Assembly (NCBI RefSeq): GCF_003254395.2
Contig: NC_037642.1
Coordinates: 1,210,501-1,274,500, forward strand
Source of the DNA: Apis mellifera
Lineage: Eukaryota; Arthropoda; Insecta; Hymenoptera; Apidae
Length of the DNA: 64,000 bases
Reading direction: 5' to 3'
Each line of letters starts with the position of its first letter. The first letter of the stretch is position 1. Shown here one piece after another: positions 60,491 to 64,000 of this stretch. The notes beneath the pieces are model-generated. The model saw only the letters and a program-made list of their open reading frames with translations, was not told the DNA's origin and did not search any database. A program made the translations under genes and the position numbers.

Positions 60491-60920
60491 ATATTACGAA
60501 AGTCAATTAAGGAGGTGATTCTCTGTCAAACAATTTAACCATTCCACAGAATAATTCTAATTTAATAACACTTAACACACGTTCAATATCTTTTTGATCA
60601 CGAGTATGGAAATGATAATAGGAATAATGATAATATCGTGAACAATAATGCTTGAATAGGAACGGCATTAGCAACGCGTCAAGAGCGTTAATTGCAAATC
60701 ATTTGTCGACAGTCCATGGATGTTGCTTTAAAGCAGGGCATATTAAATCAGAAGCTTCGTTAATTATATCTTTTACCGGGACGTATTGTTTTCGACCGGG
60801 ATAACGTTACCTCGTTGCATTATTTCTATACAAATTGACGTAACGATGCTTTTGTCCATCGGACAGCCAGGTGATTGACAGTCGGTCGAAATGTTAATAA
60901 ACGTGTTCAGTGTGTAACAA
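60490..60920. promoter_or_regulatory. GC-raised element with Exd/Hth-type sites
   Basis: Modest GC rise with TGATTGACAG (60872-60881), a TTAATTGCAAAT POU/homeodomain word (about 60690), a tgctttaaagca palindrome (about 60723) and several GTTAAT/TAAT cores. It looks like a developmental enhancer. Confidence 0.4.
60872..60881 (+). promoter_or_regulatory. Pbx/Exd-Meis/Hth composite site TGATTGACAG
   Basis: Exact match to the known composite decamer bound by Pbx (Exd) with Prep/Meis (Hth) proteins. In insects such sites partner Hox proteins. Confidence 0.45.
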
Positions 60921-63390
60921 TGATTATGCACGTTGACTCGATAATAGAAAATTACTGGCTGTTATTGTATTTGTGGATCGATGAAAAAGAATTGATTTAT
61001 TGCGTGTGTTTTCATCTTCTTTTGAGGAGATGCAAGAGATCATCAATTTTTTTTTTTCGTGTTTGCTAAATAAGAAAAGATAGTATTAAGAAGATCAGTT
61101 TAGATGATCAGTGTGTGTATATATATATATATTGTTGATTTCAAAGTTTTTAATATTATTAAGAATGTAAAAATGATCAATAAATATTAATATAATATTA
61201 ACATGTTCAATATTCAATAAGGAAAACTTAAACTACTTAATAAATAACTTAATAAATAAGCGTTAACATTTTATCAATGTTTGATCTTTAAAATTGATTC
61301 TTTAAAGTTATTCCATGAATACATTAATATTTCGTATATTGATCGTTTGAACGTTCAATTATAGTAGCTCGTTGATAAGTTAATTTGTGATTTTTATATT
61401 TATAACAAGTATAATATTTATAACAAATATCAAACAGCAATAATTCATTTATCAATTAACAAAAAGATATATTTATGTATTAAATAATTGTCGCTAATTA
61501 TTTTTTCTAATTAAAATATTTTATGTAAATGTTATTTAATTTTAAAATTAGAAAAAAAAATTTTTTTCACTAAGAGAAATTATGTATATTAATATAAAAT
61601 AAAAGTTTCAGATACTGTGTATATATATATTTATATTTAGCAAAAAATTATATTTTATAATTTTTGTTATAGAGATACATATTATTTATGATTTATTTTC
61701 ATATTAAATTCAATTGTTTCTTTTTTTTATTATTTTAAGCAAAATTTTACTAAATTGAATTACTAAATTGAATTAGATTTTAAGAAAAAAATATGAAACA
61801 TGTTATCAACTTTTTCTCCATTTATTAGAGAGTTCGTTAGAATTATAAATGCATATATATATATATATAAAATTATTTTATTCAATAATAGAATTATGTG
61901 TTCAAAAATATGAATTGATTAATAAAAAATTAATTTGAAAAAAAGTTTTCAAATTACAGTTTATTAATCTATTAAATGCGAAAAAAAGTTGTAAATATTA
62001 TATTTATAAATATGTATCATTTAATTTTTAATTTGCCTTTTTATAAATTATCTAATGATCTAGTGATCTCTGATATAATAGCTATTGATGATATCGATAT
62101 CATCGAATTTTTACATTTATTGTTTTGAAATGCAAAAACAAGACAAAATTAAATTCACGAATTAACATATTTCGGGGTTTTATGATAAATTTGTTTGTGA
62201 AACAGAATCGTTCGATATCAGAGAGAGTAACTTTAAATAATTAGCGATGTATCGATGTAATACGTGTTATTAATTATATCGAAGCTTACAATTGCGTAGA
62301 CCATTAATGAACGTTATCAAATATGTCAAATTATCGTCTCTGAAAATTTGATAAGTAAATTATCGAGTGTTTGATATTAAATTCGTTGTTTTATCATTTT
62401 TAATGTTTTCATAAGTATTACATTTAAATTGTAACATGTGTGCATGTATTATATAATTTTTATATCAGTCTTATTTTTCTTTATTGTATTTCTAAATTCT
62501 ATAGATATTTTTTCTATTTACATTAAACCAAAAAAATGTTTTTTCTTTATAATTTAATTTGTACAAATTTTCTGTGTTAAATCCTATTATAGCTGCTATT
62601 ATAATATTATTATAATTCGTGCAATTTTTCAAACATTTTATCTAAATTGATAACAAAATTATTCAGACGTTAATAAGAATGAAACTTAATACAAATTTTG
62701 TATATAACAATAAATCAAAATTAATATTAACAATATTTATTTAATAAATTATTTCAATTTTTTAGTAAATTTGTATATTTTTTTACACCATATTTTTACA
62801 TTTCTGTACTCTTTAAGAAAATGTTCATTGATTTTTTACCTAAGATTATTAAAATTATTAAAATTATGATTCTTTTTCTCAAATATTCATAAATAAATTA
62901 TTAATATATTCGTGGACATTTTTGAATCCATCTAGAGAGAGAAAATCAGAACAAATGTAAAATATATTTACATAAAAATACCACTTATTAAGTTACAATC
63001 AATTGAAGTTTGTCTTAAACAAATCAAGACCCAAATAAAATGAGACATCTGTTTCCAATCTGTTCTTTTCTTCCTTTTAGAATCGAAAGATGTGGCACAA
63101 ATATATCAATACCTTGTATACCATACGTACATCTAACAAAAATTTAAATTTAAATTAACTAGAAAAAAGAAATCATCATAAAATTTCACTCTCAAAACTT
63201 ATCCAACCTATCTAATCGAGAATATCGAAAAAAATTTCACACCCCTGTTATCCTTTGTCCAAGCCCTCTGGGATTGAATTTCCAACAGAGAATCAGGAAA
63301 TAACGAGACAAAGATCCCATTAACGAATCTCGATCCATCATAAACGATAAAAAATTCATCGATTTTAAATGCACCATGTATCAAACTCCG
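60920..63390. other. Long AT-rich stretch
   Basis: AT-rich with TA microsatellites (about 61115-61130, 61852-61869) and the palindrome at 62087-62104. No gene seen. Confidence 0.7.
62087..62104. repeat. Perfect 18-bp palindrome
   Basis: gatgatatcgatatcatc is its own reverse complement. It could be a dimeric protein site or chance. Confidence 0.85.
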
Positions 63391-63427
63391 AAATTACATC
63401 ATGACCGATGATTTTCTCTTCTCTTTT

Positions 63428-63464
<37 letters not shown>

Positions 63465-64000
63465 GACGCGAAACGCATTTCGTTGGTCCAATCCGGCAAA
63501 ACGAGAAATAGTCCTCTCTCCCTCCCTCCCTCCCCCATTCGATCCGCAAACCGAGGTGATCGTAATGGCTGGCGAAGCGACGAGCAAATTTGTCGCGTGA
63601 CAACGTGGCCACGTTTCGTCCCCGGTTCGGTTCGATTCTTTCAACATTCGTGTCGATCGAACAAGACACGGGGGCGGGGGACGGGGGCGGGGAGAAGGGA
63701 GGGGGGAGGTGCACGTAACTCCGCGTGGGTGGAAAACCAATGTTTACCGGACGGAGAAATTAAACTGAAGCTTGTGTCAATATCGTTGCCGGCTTTCGTC
63801 GGTGTTTCCGGCCCGTTCGCACCTGTGTCACCTTTTTCCATCCCGCCGCGCGTAATCGTTTCGGCCAATCCTCGCGGAAAAATTATTCCCTCGTTCGTCT
63901 AAATTTGTTCAATTTCCCCTCTACCAAGGATTTTTAATTCCATCTTTAACTGCGCTTTGATTCTCCCCCTCTTCTCTCCTCCTTTCTTCTTTCGCTTTTC
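63390..64000. promoter_or_regulatory. CpG-rich island with CT tract, palindrome and G-quadruplex motif
   Basis: It begins with a CT tract (63412-63462). A perfect palindrome (aacgtggccacgtt, 63602-63615) and a G-rich tract (63670-63708) follow, then CpG-rich sequence to 63900. Overlapping frames of 75-164 codons are open in several phases, as in other islands, and are not called genes. It could be a promoter of a gene beyond the window. Confidence 0.45.
63670..63708 (+). promoter_or_regulatory. G-quadruplex motif with GC boxes
   Basis: Four G-runs of 4-5 with 1-2-base loops (63670-63692), then two more runs. GGGGGCGGGG words match Sp1/KLF GC boxes. Confidence 0.6.

Noticed and set aside
63408..63902. 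164-codon + frame in the last island
   Set aside because: The N-terminus is CT-tract low complexity (Leu/Ser repeats), and other phases are open over the same region.
1..64000. CRISPR arrays, operons, phage or plasmid genes, rRNA
   Set aside because: No spaced direct repeats, compact gene strings or conserved rRNA words seen. The sequence is clearly eukaryotic.
1..64000. Known insect microRNAs (let-7, miR-1, miR-2/13, miR-9, miR-10, miR-100, miR-124, bantam and others)
   Set aside because: I looked by eye for their mature sequences and saw none. A computed search would be more reliable.

Overview
The window looks like a gene-poor stretch of insect nuclear DNA. The best guess is a hymenopteran close to the honey bee (Apis); this is an inference from base composition and not a database match. 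Most of it is extremely AT-rich (long runs with very few G or C, many poly-A/T tracts and ATT/TA microsatellites). About 25 islands of roughly 300-800 bp break this up. The islands are GC-richer, keep abundant CpG, and carry GA/CT tracts and dense transcription-factor-like words. That alternation, with CpG not depleted, is characteristic of honey bee DNA. Nothing prokaryotic is visible: no operons, CRISPR array, phage genes or rRNA, and I found no convincing tRNA.

I see no complete protein-coding gene that I recognise. The best gene-like signals are isolated exon candidates. Two on the + strand have good splice sites on both sides: 8250-8350 and 45305-45392. They are phase-compatible with each other, so they could belong to one long-intron transcript, either mRNA or lncRNA. 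Weaker candidates are a minus-strand exon at 15877-16127, a + strand first exon ending at 22381, and minus-strand first exons near 218-251 and 29942-30020. Several short ORFs (9462, 13568, 28373, 43086, 51334, 55363, 58308) are listed at low confidence because the islands have few stops by composition alone. Long-open reading frames that start only with GTG or TTG were treated as artefacts.

Regulatory-looking content is the richest part. The island at 52140-52500 has ETS, NRF-1, CRE and YY1/Pho-type sites in the arrangement of a CpG-island promoter. 15636-15970 combines a long CT (GAGA-factor type) tract with three GCCAT (Pho/YY1) sites, as Polycomb response elements do. 6520-6900 is a cluster of TAATTA homeodomain sites. 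60872-60881 is a perfect Pbx/Exd-Meis/Hth composite decamer. 12636 is a canonical TATA box in an island. Together these suggest the regulatory landscape of a developmental gene, but the target gene is not in view.

Mobile and repeat content includes a roughly 0.9-kb TA-flanked MITE-like element (17316-18217), a decayed Tc1-like transposase N-terminus on the minus strand (19948-20103), and short related MITE fragments near 876, 2846 and possibly 12048. There is also a recent 191-bp tandem duplication carrying a perfect hairpin (38880-39263), a diverged ~90-bp tandem array (about 41278-41810), a ~13-bp degenerate minisatellite (48375-48860) and assorted microsatellites.
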